Shown: positions 1-6,522 of the stretch, piece by piece
How the letters are laid out: every line of letters starts with the position of its first letter
Position numbering within the stretch: the stretch's first letter is position 1
Assembly (NCBI GenBank): GCA_002505325.1
Contig: DAUV01000105.1
Span: forward strand, 8,482 to 38,636
Reading direction: 5' to 3'
Origin: Euryarchaeota archaeon UBA623
Lineage (GTDB): Archaea > Thermoplasmatota > Poseidoniia > Poseidoniales > Thalassarchaeaceae
DNA length: 30,155 nt
Position numbers and translations under genes: made by a program
Notes under the pieces: model-generated
What the model was told of the DNA's origin: nothing
Database searches by the model: none
What the model saw: the letters and a program-made list of their open reading frames with translations, nothing else

Positions 1-1154
1 ACTCTGTGTCGACCAGCTTCTCCCTTCTCTTGCAGCCTCTCTGGGTCAGCCAACTCGGCCATGATGGCATCCGCCATGGAGGCCGGATCTCCCATCACGA
101 ACAGCCTGCCTACGCTCTCGTCCACCATCTCTGGCAACGGTCCGTGGTTTACTGTTACAACGGGAGTACCCGAAGCCATGGCCTCTAGCGGAATAAGGCC
201 CTGGCCTTCGTAGTAAGAAGGATAGACTACGAGGTCGACGGAGCGGAACAGCGCCGCCAATTCTTCGAAATCCATCCCAGACTCAATTGTTACCGCGTCA
301 GCCACACCGAGCAATCGAGCCTGCCTCTGTAACCGTGAGCGTAGATGCCCCCGTCCGACAATTACCAGACGGGCCTGAGGGTCTGATGAATGGACATTGG
401 CGAAGGCCCGGAGCAACAGACCGTACCCTTTCCTCGCCGCGAGACGCCCCACTGCTAGCAGCAGACGTGAGCCGCCATACTTAGATCGAATCCCTTCGTG
501 GGTTGCGATAGAATCTTCATCATCCCGATGTAGCGGCACGAACATGCTGGTATCAACGCCCCAGTGTACCACTTCACAGTCCCAGTCGGACGGTGGTGAG
601 TAGCGCGTCTCAAAGTCATGCTTAGTAGACTCGGAGTTGGCCACACACACGCTGGAGCCATGGATTGCAGCCTTCTCATAACCGGCGTAGTGCTTGGCCG
701 TCAAGAGTATCGCGAGGTCATTTGGGTTGGCCCAGACTGCCGCCTCCTTCTGCTTCGAGGCGGCAACCAAACCATCTCGTTCGCCTAGCCACGAGCCGTG
801 CAGTGAGGAGACCACCGGAGCAATGTTCTCCCGACAACTCTTGAACTGCTTGGCATTCCACGATATCATCGGGCAGTGTAGGTGGACGACATCTACTCGG
901 TCGTGAGCGTGCAGGCGCTTCAGCGCACGCATTGCACTGCGACCGTAAGAGCGTGTGAATGCCATTGGGATGGGGGCCCACCCTACACTCAGCACCTCGA
1001 CACCTTCGATTCTTGGTGCAACACCTCCTCCTGATCGGGTGATGACGGAGATTCGGTGGCCTCTAGCGGCCAGAGCGGCGGACAGGTGGTACACCGTAGA
1101 ACCCATCCCGCCCCAGCGAGGCGGATATTCGGCTGACAGCATGGCTATGTGCAT
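1..1154 (-). CDS. Glycosyltransferase family 4 (GT-B fold), C-terminus cut by window edge
   Basis: Open minus-strand frame from an ATG at 1154-1152 to the left edge with no stop, so only the first 384 codons are present. It begins MHIAMLSAEYPPRWGGMGS, the usual GT4 N-terminus with a glycine-rich donor/acceptor loop. Near the visible end it has EGQGLIPLEAMASGTPVV (about 165-218), the E-x7-E type nucleotide-sugar binding signature of GT4 enzymes. The family transfers a sugar from an NDP-sugar at the cytoplasmic membrane face during glycan or glycolipid assembly; the substrate cannot be told from sequence. It is divergent from the GT2 gene at 1260, with 105 bases between them. Probably only a few tens of residues are missing, since typical members are 370-420 aa. 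The family call is firm. Confidence 0.9.
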   Translation of the reverse strand, partial: MHIAMLSAEYPPRWGGMGSTVYHLSAALAARGHRISVITRSGGGVAPRIEGVEVLSVGWAPIPMAFTRSYGRSAMRALKRLHAHDRVDVVHLHCPMISWNAKQFKSCRENIAPVVSSLHGSWLGERDGLVAASKQKEAAVWANPNDLAILLTAKHYAGYEKAAIHGSSVCVANSESTKHDFETRYSPPSDWDCEVVHWGVDTSMFVPLHRDDEDSIATHEGIRSKYGGSRLLLAVGRLAARKGYGLLLRAFANVHSSDPQARLVIVGRGHLRSRLQRQARLLGVADAVTIESGMDFEELAALFRSVDLVVYPSYYEGQGLIPLEAMASGTPVVTVNHGPLPEMVDESVGRLFVMGDPASMADAIMAELADPERLQEKGEAGRHR

Positions 1155-1259
1155 GGTTCCCCCATATTCGGGGCTCAGCACCCGCATTTCAAGAGCGCGA
1201 CCTCTGGGCAGCGCTTCGCATTGTTCAAAACGAGGCCTTTGGTCGTCGCCTTCGATAGT

Positions 1260-1991
1260 ATGCCCGACTCTCTACCAGTTCATGTCACTGTGGTGATACC
1301 CACGCGCAATGAAGAAGCCGCCATCGTGGACACAATTCGCTCCATTCCGAATGATGGCTGGTGCGAGAAACTAGACTTCCTCATTATTGACGGCAACTCG
1401 ACCGACCGCACTAGAGAGCTCGCTGAGGGCGAGGGAGCGACTGTGTATGTCGAACCTAGGAAAGGATACGGTAGAGCGTACAAGACGGGTTTCTCAATGG
1501 CTCCAGGAGATGTCATTGTGACCATGGATGCGGACTGTACATATCCCGGCGAAGAGGTTCCTGGGCTGGTGCAGAAGTTGCTCAATGAGGATTTGCAGTG
1601 GATTACTTGCGACAGGTTGCGGCGGGCCGAGGAAGGGGCGATGCCTGGAATCCACGGCTTTGGTAATTGGGTTCTGAGTACAACTGCAAGTCTGCTCTAC
1701 TGGTACGGTGTGCATGATTCACAAAGTGGTATGTGGGTGTTCCGCAAGTCAATATTCGAGGACGAGCGCGTGCGCCCCAAGCACGATGGTATGCCACTTT
1801 CTCAGGAGTTCAAAATCAGGGCGCGCCGGTATCTGGGTAAGAAGAATACAGCTGAGGTGAGTGTTCCTTACCGACCACGTGTCGGCGAGGCAGAAATCAA
1901 CACTTGGGGGGATGGTTTGCTCAACCTACGATTCCTCTTCACCCATAGGCTAGGGCTAACCCGTCAAGTCACGCTCTGGGGCCCAGAGTAA
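1260..1991 (+). CDS. Glycosyltransferase family 2 (dolichol-phosphate mannosyltransferase-like)
   Basis: 243-aa soluble GT-A fold enzyme. Seen: VVIPTRNEE at residues 11-19 (nucleotide-binding strand), DGNSTDRT near 44-51, the metal-binding DAD at 90-92 within TMDADCTYP, and a DSQSGMWVF acceptor-side motif near 150-160. It lacks the C-terminal membrane helices of many DPM1 homologues, as do several archaeal members. The likely role is transfer of a sugar to a polyprenyl-phosphate carrier for N-glycosylation or exopolysaccharide; donor and acceptor are unknown. I chose the ATG at 1260 because translation from there starts directly before the first beta strand. A longer in-frame start at 1149 would add 37 unconserved residues and run back over the divergent GT4 start. 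It probably works with the neighbouring GT4. Confidence 0.88.
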   Translation: MPDSLPVHVTVVIPTRNEEAAIVDTIRSIPNDGWCEKLDFLIIDGNSTDRTRELAEGEGATVYVEPRKGYGRAYKTGFSMAPGDVIVTMDADCTYPGEEVPGLVQKLLNEDLQWITCDRLRRAEEGAMPGIHGFGNWVLSTTASLLYWYGVHDSQSGMWVFRKSIFEDERVRPKHDGMPLSQEFKIRARRYLGKKNTAEVSVPYRPRVGEAEINTWGDGLLNLRFLFTHRLGLTRQVTLWGPE

Positions 1992-2041
1992 CAAATCTAG
2001 GCTACCCAACTACTGCCTTCGATAAGATGGACCAGTACTAG

Positions 2042-2794
2042 TCAGTACACGCCAGAGTGCTCCTGCATCCTTCCGTACCAACCGGATATGACTTGGTGAT
2101 TCTCGACTATGTCGAACCCATTCAGGCCCTGCATCGATCGAAGTATCCCGAAGTTGGCGTAGTCCGCTCCGTTAGGCTCTCTCTCCCCGAAGAAGTTCCC
2201 CTCAATCCCCTTGGACATCTCGTCCAGTTGGTACTGGAGATTCTCTCGAGGCGGGAGTTCGAACATATTCGCTCTGCTCTTGCCTACCATGCGCATGATG
2301 AAGGCCCCTAGCCATTTGTTAATCAGGCGGCTGCCAAACGAGAAGTTGTCAACTCTGGTCACGTAATCTAGGGCCTGGAGAGAGGTCCTGTACGAGGTGT
2401 AGATTACTGCGACGATAGACTTCCCTAGGATTTTGTTGGAAAAGTCCATCCATCGATCCTGCTCAAAGTCCTCGCCTATTCTCGGGAACGAGTTCGAATC
2501 ATTAGAGTCGATGTAGTGGAGGATGTAGTTCGAGTCGTTCACCTGGGTGCCATCGACGTCGACGAACACTGGAACCATGCCCCAGTCAGACCACTTCAAC
2601 TGCGTCTTGAAGGTAGGGTCGACCTCGACCTTAGAATACTCGATATCCCTCGAACCTAAGAGCGCCTTGACCTTGAAGCAGAACGGACAGGTCTCAAAGC
2701 AATACATAGTTGGGAGGCCGTTAACCACCCTTTCAGGAACCAGAACCTCCTGCACTCCCGAAGGCGGTTTCTGTTCAACGGAGACCTCTGTCAC
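2042..2794 (-). CDS. Membrane-associated prostaglandin E synthase-2-like protein (glutaredoxin/GST fold)
   Basis: 250 aa starting at a GTG. Residues 27-100 form a glutaredoxin-like thioredoxin domain with the redox motif C36-P-F-C39 and the cis-Pro segment MVPVF. This is followed by VNDSNYILHYI and an all-helical GST C-terminal domain. From memory of the human PTGES2 sequence, the match runs through both domains: TCPFC-KV, VEV-P, LNDS, YRT--EAL, GA--M and FG-LR-M-GL--FD. The human enzyme isomerises PGH2 in vitro and binds heme with glutathione. An archaeon is not expected to make prostaglandins, so the role here is probably thiol-dependent redox, conjugation or heme binding (inference). It ends 50 bases from the convergent GT2 stop. 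The fold is certain; the activity is unknown. Confidence 0.82.
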   Translation of the reverse strand: MTEVSVEQKPPSGVQEVLVPERVVNGLPTMYCFETCPFCFKVKALLGSRDIEYSKVEVDPTFKTQLKWSDWGMVPVFVDVDGTQVNDSNYILHYIDSNDSNSFPRIGEDFEQDRWMDFSNKILGKSIVAVIYTSYRTSLQALDYVTRVDNFSFGSRLINKWLGAFIMRMVGKSRANMFELPPRENLQYQLDEMSKGIEGNFFGEREPNGADYANFGILRSMQGLNGFDIVENHQVISGWYGRMQEHSGVY

Positions 2795-2912
2795 GGCAAT
2801 GCACCATAACTAGCACTTGTGAATCCATCGAAGCGGCACTGTCATCTCTTCTTGCTGAACTAGACACTATACTTTGATTCACGTATGGCGTTGAAGAATG
2901 TCCAATCATTGA

Positions 2913-2927
2913 ACCAAGTCACTTATG
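2913..2927 (+). promoter_or_regulatory. Shared BRE/TATA-like promoter block, copy 1
   Basis: ACCAAGTCACTTATG, with the CTTATG element starting 31 bases before the dockerin-gene ATG at 2953. Nearly the same string stands at the same distance before the two following genes. I read it as an archaeal BRE plus TATA-like box giving a very short or absent leader; there is no Shine-Dalgarno before 2953. The preceding bases 2899-2912 (ATGTCCAATCATTG) also resemble the region upstream of copy 3. Confidence 0.5.
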
Positions 2928-2952
2928 TCTGGCACATCGATGGAACCTGTTC

Positions 2953-3570
2953 ATGGACCGAACAGTGGACCTAACAATCGCTGCGCTGATCTTTTTGGCT
3001 GGCACAGCAGGCCTCGTTTCCGGTGAGGATATCGGAGACGTTGAAACAACGAATGATATGGATGACGAGTCAGCTGAGGCTGCACTCATCGACGCGCGTT
3101 ACCTCCGCGGTGATGCCAACGACGATGGAAGTGTAGATCTCGGTGACTTCATTGTGATGGCACAGTACATTGCCGGATACGGCAGGGCTCCAGCCTCGAT
3201 GGTTCAGGCAGACATCAATGGCGACCGTTCAGTCGACGTGCTGGACTTGGTCATCCTGGCTGACTACCTATGGGGGGGAGACGAGTCTGATTCCGGACCT
3301 CAATCTCTGGACAGCAGCACCACTAAGGCCAGCAAGACCTCTGTGGAGGTCTGTGACAGCGAGTCTGTGCGAGTGCTACGTGGTGACGCGAACGACGATG
3401 GAAGCGTAGATATCGGCGACTTCATTGTGATGGTGCAGTATATCCTCGGTTACGGGGACGCACCTGCCTCGATGCAGGGAGCCGACATCAACGGCGACCA
3501 CACGGTCAACGTGCTCGACATAGTGATGTTAGCAGATCACCTATGGGGTGGTCAGTGCGAGCGCTGCTAA
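2953..3570 (+). CDS. Secreted protein with two dockerin type I domains
   Basis: 205 aa. It starts with a hydrophobic signal segment (MDRTVDLTIAALIFLAGTAG, then LVSGED), so it is exported. Two complete dockerin I modules follow, at residues 51-109 and 142-200. Each has paired F-hand Ca2+ loops (DANDDGSVDLGD and DINGDRSVDVLD; DANDDGSVDIGD and DINGDHTVNVLD) and ends in LWGG. A serine/threonine-rich linker separates them. Dockerins bind cohesin domains in a Ca2+-dependent way; no enzyme domain is attached and no cohesin is present in this window, so this may be a bridging adaptor (inference). Cysteines sit in the linker (VEVCDSES) and at the very end (QCERC). The leader is paralogous to the next small gene. 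The start is supported by that homology and by the promoter block 31 bases upstream. Confidence 0.88.
   Translation: MDRTVDLTIAALIFLAGTAGLVSGEDIGDVETTNDMDDESAEAALIDARYLRGDANDDGSVDLGDFIVMAQYIAGYGRAPASMVQADINGDRSVDVLDLVILADYLWGGDESDSGPQSLDSSTTKASKTSVEVCDSESVRVLRGDANDDGSVDIGDFIVMVQYILGYGDAPASMQGADINGDHTVNVLDIVMLADHLWGGQCERC
3103..3552 (+). repeat. Two 59-codon dockerin repeats, 273-base period
   Basis: Copies at 3103-3279 and 3376-3552 encode the two dockerin modules. They share long near-identical stretches at DNA level (for example AACGACGATGGAAG at 3118 and 3391), so the duplication is recent or kept alike by conversion. Both copies keep the codon frame. Confidence 0.85.
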
Positions 3571-3629
3571 GCATATAGCCACACAATACGCTGAGTCTTC
3601 TTTGTAAGAACTCAGTGCTGCAACCAAGC

Positions 3630-3698
3630 GCGTGCCTTCGCGCCGTCTACTGCCCTCTGTTATGGGTCCCTCAAGTAGGGGACGGTTGCGAAGGCCGC
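3630..3698. other. Long imperfect hairpin in the intergenic region
   Basis: The 239-base gap 3571-3809 has no convincing gene. Inside it, GCCTTCGC (3634-3641) pairs with GCGAAGGC (3688-3695), CCGTC (3643-3647) with GACGG (3681-3685), and CCC (3653-3655) with GGG (3678-3680). The outer bases 3630-3632 can pair with 3696-3698 across a one-base bulge. That gives about 19 base pairs. A smaller stem, CTGAGT/ACTCAG (3591-3596 with 3610-3615, T-rich loop), lies 20 bases after the dockerin stop and may act in termination. The large hairpin could be a processing or termination structure, a small RNA or a mobile-element relic; sequence alone does not decide. Confidence 0.4.
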
Positions 3699-3768
3699 CA
3701 AATGAGATGAATAGAGAGCTCACTCACCACGCGATATCAGTGGGCTTGATGCAGAGGTGACTCAAGGA

Positions 3769-3783
3769 CCCAAGTCGCTTATG
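3769..3783 (+). promoter_or_regulatory. Shared BRE/TATA-like promoter block, copy 2
   Basis: CCCAAGTCGCTTATG, with CTTATG starting 32 bases before the ATG at 3810. It matches copy 1 (2913-2927) at nearly every position. This is likely the core promoter of the small secreted-protein gene. Confidence 0.5.
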
Positions 3784-3809
3784 ATGGATATGCTGATGAT
3801 TACTGCTTG

Positions 3810-4013
3810 ATGGACCGAAACCTGGACCTACAAATCGCCGCCCTGATTTTTATGAGCGGCACGCAAGCCCTAGTCTCCGGTTCCGAGGAAGGAGACGTAG
3901 GAACGACGAACGCCCTTACCCTAGTGGAGGAGGATCTCGAGGAACCGATTCCCGCCCCGAGGCCGCGTAGCACCTCGTTTCCACTGTTCCGACCCATAGG
4001 GCCGACAGTCTGA
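3810..4013 (+). CDS. Small secreted protein, leader paralogue of the dockerin protein
   Basis: 67 aa. The first ~33 residues (MDRNLDLQIAALIFMSGTQA, then LVSGSEEGDVGTTN) align almost without gaps to the leader of the dockerin protein at 2953 (MDRTVDL-IAALIF--GT--LVSG---GDV-TTN), giving the same signal peptide and mature start. After that it diverges into an acidic then proline-rich tail (VEEDLEEPIPAPRPRS) and stops, with no dockerin. The ATG at 3810 is chosen from this homology; a TTG three bases earlier is in frame but less likely. It is either a short secreted peptide in its own right or the remnant of a duplicated dockerin gene that lost its modules. No function is known to me. Confidence 0.6.
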   Translation: MDRNLDLQIAALIFMSGTQALVSGSEEGDVGTTNALTLVEEDLEEPIPAPRPRSTSFPLFRPIGPTV

Positions 4014-4035
4014 GCAGGAAATGTCCAACCATCTA

Positions 4036-4051
4036 ACCAACCGCTTGATAT
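4036..4051 (+). promoter_or_regulatory. Shared BRE/TATA-like promoter block, copy 3
   Basis: ACCAACCGCTTGATAT, with CTTGAT starting 31 bases before the propeller-gene ATG at 4075, as in copies 1 and 2. The bases before it (ATGTCCAACCATCTAACC from 4021) match those upstream of copy 1. This supports the start at 4075 and argues that the ATG at 4021 is promoter sequence, not coding. Confidence 0.5.
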
Positions 4052-4074
4052 TCTCCAAGCCGTTGGCCCTCAAC

Positions 4075-6522
4075 ATGAACCGGAGTCCACGGACTGCAAT
4101 TCTAGTACTGCTGATGATGCTGAGCTCAGGCTGCCTAGGAGCTATAGATGATATCGATGATATCGACGACGATGTCATCGATCCGATTCTTGACTGGCTT
4201 GAGGGCGAGTACCCTCGGCTGGACCTACCTACCCGTGAGCGCACCTCACCAGTGCTCGACATATACGACGAGTGCGAGATTCTGCTGACGGACCTTCAGG
4301 ACTCAATCTACAACGAGATGCTGGTCGCGCTGGACCAGCAGGCGTACTGGCACTGGGCCGGCCCCGTCTGGCGCGGCGGCTGGTTGGAAGATGATGTGAT
4401 GGTGGAGATGGATGGCGCGCCCATGGCTGCCGAAGATGGATCGGCTGATTTCGGGTCAAACACCGATGATACTAGCCGTGAGGGCGAGTACTCCGAGACC
4501 AACAACCAGGAGGAAGGCGTCGACGAGGCTGATTTTCTGAAGACCGACGGTTACCACATCTACATGCTCAACGGCAACTTGCTGGTGATTATGGGCGTCC
4601 CCGAGTTTGGCGAGCTTACACTCGAGTCCAACATGAGCGTGCAGGGCTATCCGATGCAGATGATGCTTGATGGTGACAGACTCGTCATCGCTTCTTCGAT
4701 ATACTACTGGAACCTTCCAGTCGATGATCCGCTTCGGGAACTGATGTCGGAAGAGGTCACCGTTAACTATCCTGGGGAAAAGGAGTACTCCTACACCTAC
4801 ACGCGCGTTCAGAACCTAGTGAAGTACACCGTAGTCGACATCTCCGACAGGACTACTCCAGAGGTCGAGCGTGAGATCTACATCGAGGGTAACTACCACA
4901 CCGCGAGACTGGTCGACGGGACTATGCGCTCGGTGACCCATCTGTGGACATACATCGAGGGTATGCGTACTTGGGTCTCCTTGCCTGATACCTACTGGGA
5001 GACTGATTCCGACGAGGAGAGGATGGAGATTTGGAACGAGAGCATGGAAGAGACCATCGCCGCCAATCGGGCCATCATAGACGATTTGACCCTAGATGAC
5101 TTCGCCCCACACATCTACGAGGTTGGAGAAGACGGCTTGTTCCAGCATCCGATTAGTTCGGGCGACTGTAGCGAGTACTCGGCCAGCGCTGACAGTGCCG
5201 GTCGAGGATTCTCGACCATCATGACAATCCAGATGCTAAGTGACGACTCTGAAATGGAAGTTGACCACATCACATCCTCGTGGGCACACGTATACGCATC
5301 TCAGGACGTCATGGTGTTAGCAGAACCGGCCAACGACTGGTGGTGGTTCTGGCGTAACTTCGGTTGGGATGACGCTACTAACATACACGTCTTCGACATC
5401 AGTGATCCTTCCGAGACGACTTATGTGGCTTCAGGCAGGATTGATGGCACGGTGCAGGATCAGTTCTCGCTCTCGGAGTACAACGGGGTCATCCGTGTCG
5501 CCTCCACTGAGGACGCATGGGACCGCTGGTGGCTAGGGACCGAGGAATCGTCCGGACCAACCAACAATGTGTTCACCCTCGTCGCCATGGAGTGCATGAT
5601 TCCTGAGGGATGTGAGGGCGACTCCAGTGAGCTGATTCAGATCGGCCACGTCGGTGACATCGCCGAAGGTGAACGTATCTGGAGCGCCCGCTTCGTGGGC
5701 GACCGCGCCTACCTAGTCACCTTCCGCAACATCGATCCACTATGGGTCATCGACCTCACTGATCCGACCAATCCAGAGATACTCGGCGAACTCGAAGTTC
5801 CGGGTGTCTCGACCTACATCCACCCGGTTGATGCGAACACTCTGTTGACCATCGGTATCGGGCCAGGGATCGATGGAGAGGGGCTTGACTGGTCCGTCAC
5901 ACAGATTTCCCTATTCGATGTCAGTGATCCTACCAACCCGGTGCTCGCTGACTCACTACCACTGTCTCCGGCCTACGAGGACGATAGTTGCGATGAGTGG
6001 GGATGCGGCTGGTCGTGGTCATACTCCGAGGCCACTTACGAGCACAAAGCGTTCACCTATTGGGCGCCTGAACAGTTGCTCGCAGTACCCCTGTCCACAT
6101 ACCGTTACACCTACGACGAGGTCACCATCGACGGGCGTACATACACCTACTCCGGATATGAGTTCGTCTCAACACTCGAACTCATCGACGTAGACGTCGA
6201 GAGCGGTACTCTCAGCACCCACGGAATGGTCAACCATTCCGAGTTCTACAACGAGGACGGCCTGTCAGGCTGGTGGGGTGGTTCGACCAGTATCCGCCGA
6301 TCAATTTTCATGGGCGACTACATCTACGCCTTCTCTACCGCTGGCGCCTCAGTCCACAGAACCGACGACCTCGAGTCCATGGTCGAACTTGAGATTCCAG
6401 GATACGACGAGCCAGAGGTCTACTACTACGAAGATGAAGGCGAGGCTACCGATCCAGAGACCACCTCGTCTGATGGCGAAGACCGAGAGGAAGACGAGGA
6501 CTCCGCAACCGTAGAGGGCTAA
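4075..6522 (+). CDS. Secreted lipoprotein with beta-propeller domain (Beta_propel / COG4880-like)
   Basis: 815 aa from the ATG at 4075. The N-terminus is a lipoprotein signal, hydrophobic MNRSPRTAILVLLMMLSSGC with the lipobox cysteine at residue 20, followed by an Asp/Ile-rich spacer (DDIDDIDDD). Residues about 138-165 carry the family signature YSETNNQEEGVDEADFLKTD, after which recurring WVIDLTDPTNPEI / HVFDISDPSET blades mark a beta-propeller remotely like WD40. The C-terminus is a strongly acidic tail of about 35 residues with no membrane helix. It is anchored by lipid to the outer face of the membrane; the family has no defined activity and probably serves as a binding scaffold. The promoter matches the two upstream secreted-protein genes, so they are likely co-regulated. 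Its stop abuts the convergent dihydroorotase stop with no spacer. A longer start at 4021 is rejected. Confidence 0.88.
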   Translation: MNRSPRTAILVLLMMLSSGCLGAIDDIDDIDDDVIDPILDWLEGEYPRLDLPTRERTSPVLDIYDECEILLTDLQDSIYNEMLVALDQQAYWHWAGPVWRGGWLEDDVMVEMDGAPMAAEDGSADFGSNTDDTSREGEYSETNNQEEGVDEADFLKTDGYHIYMLNGNLLVIMGVPEFGELTLESNMSVQGYPMQMMLDGDRLVIASSIYYWNLPVDDPLRELMSEEVTVNYPGEKEYSYTYTRVQNLVKYTVVDISDRTTPEVEREIYIEGNYHTARLVDGTMRSVTHLWTYIEGMRTWVSLPDTYWETDSDEERMEIWNESMEETIAANRAIIDDLTLDDFAPHIYEVGEDGLFQHPISSGDCSEYSASADSAGRGFSTIMTIQMLSDDSEMEVDHITSSWAHVYASQDVMVLAEPANDWWWFWRNFGWDDATNIHVFDISDPSETTYVASGRIDGTVQDQFSLSEYNGVIRVASTEDAWDRWWLGTEESSGPTNNVFTLVAMECMIPEGCEGDSSELIQIGHVGDIAEGERIWSARFVGDRAYLVTFRNIDPLWVIDLTDPTNPEILGELEVPGVSTYIHPVDANTLLTIGIGPGIDGEGLDWSVTQISLFDVSDPTNPVLADSLPLSPAYEDDSCDEWGCGWSWSYSEATYEHKAFTYWAPEQLLAVPLSTYRYTYDEVTIDGRTYTYSGYEFVSTLELIDVDVESGTLSTHGMVNHSEFYNEDGLSGWWGGSTSIRRSIFMGDYIYAFSTAGASVHRTDDLESMVELEIPGYDEPEVYYYEDEGEATDPETTSSDGEDREEDEDSATVEG

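Noticed and set aside
1149..1259. 37-residue N-terminal extension of the GT2 gene
   Set aside because: Overlaps the divergent GT4 start and the intergenic promoter region, and is unlike GT2 N-termini.
2885..2974. 29-codon frame MALKNVQSLNQ... before the dockerin gene
   Set aside because: It covers the shared promoter block and overlaps the dockerin start in another frame; no ribosome-binding site or homologue-like content.
3571..3809. Possible small gene in the gap after the dockerin gene
   Set aside because: No frame with a start context or protein-like composition; the stretch is better explained by stem-loops and the promoter block.
4021..4074. In-frame ATG extending the propeller lipoprotein by 18 residues
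   Set aside because: The extension falls on the repeated promoter block, and it would bury the lipoprotein signal 18 residues into the protein.
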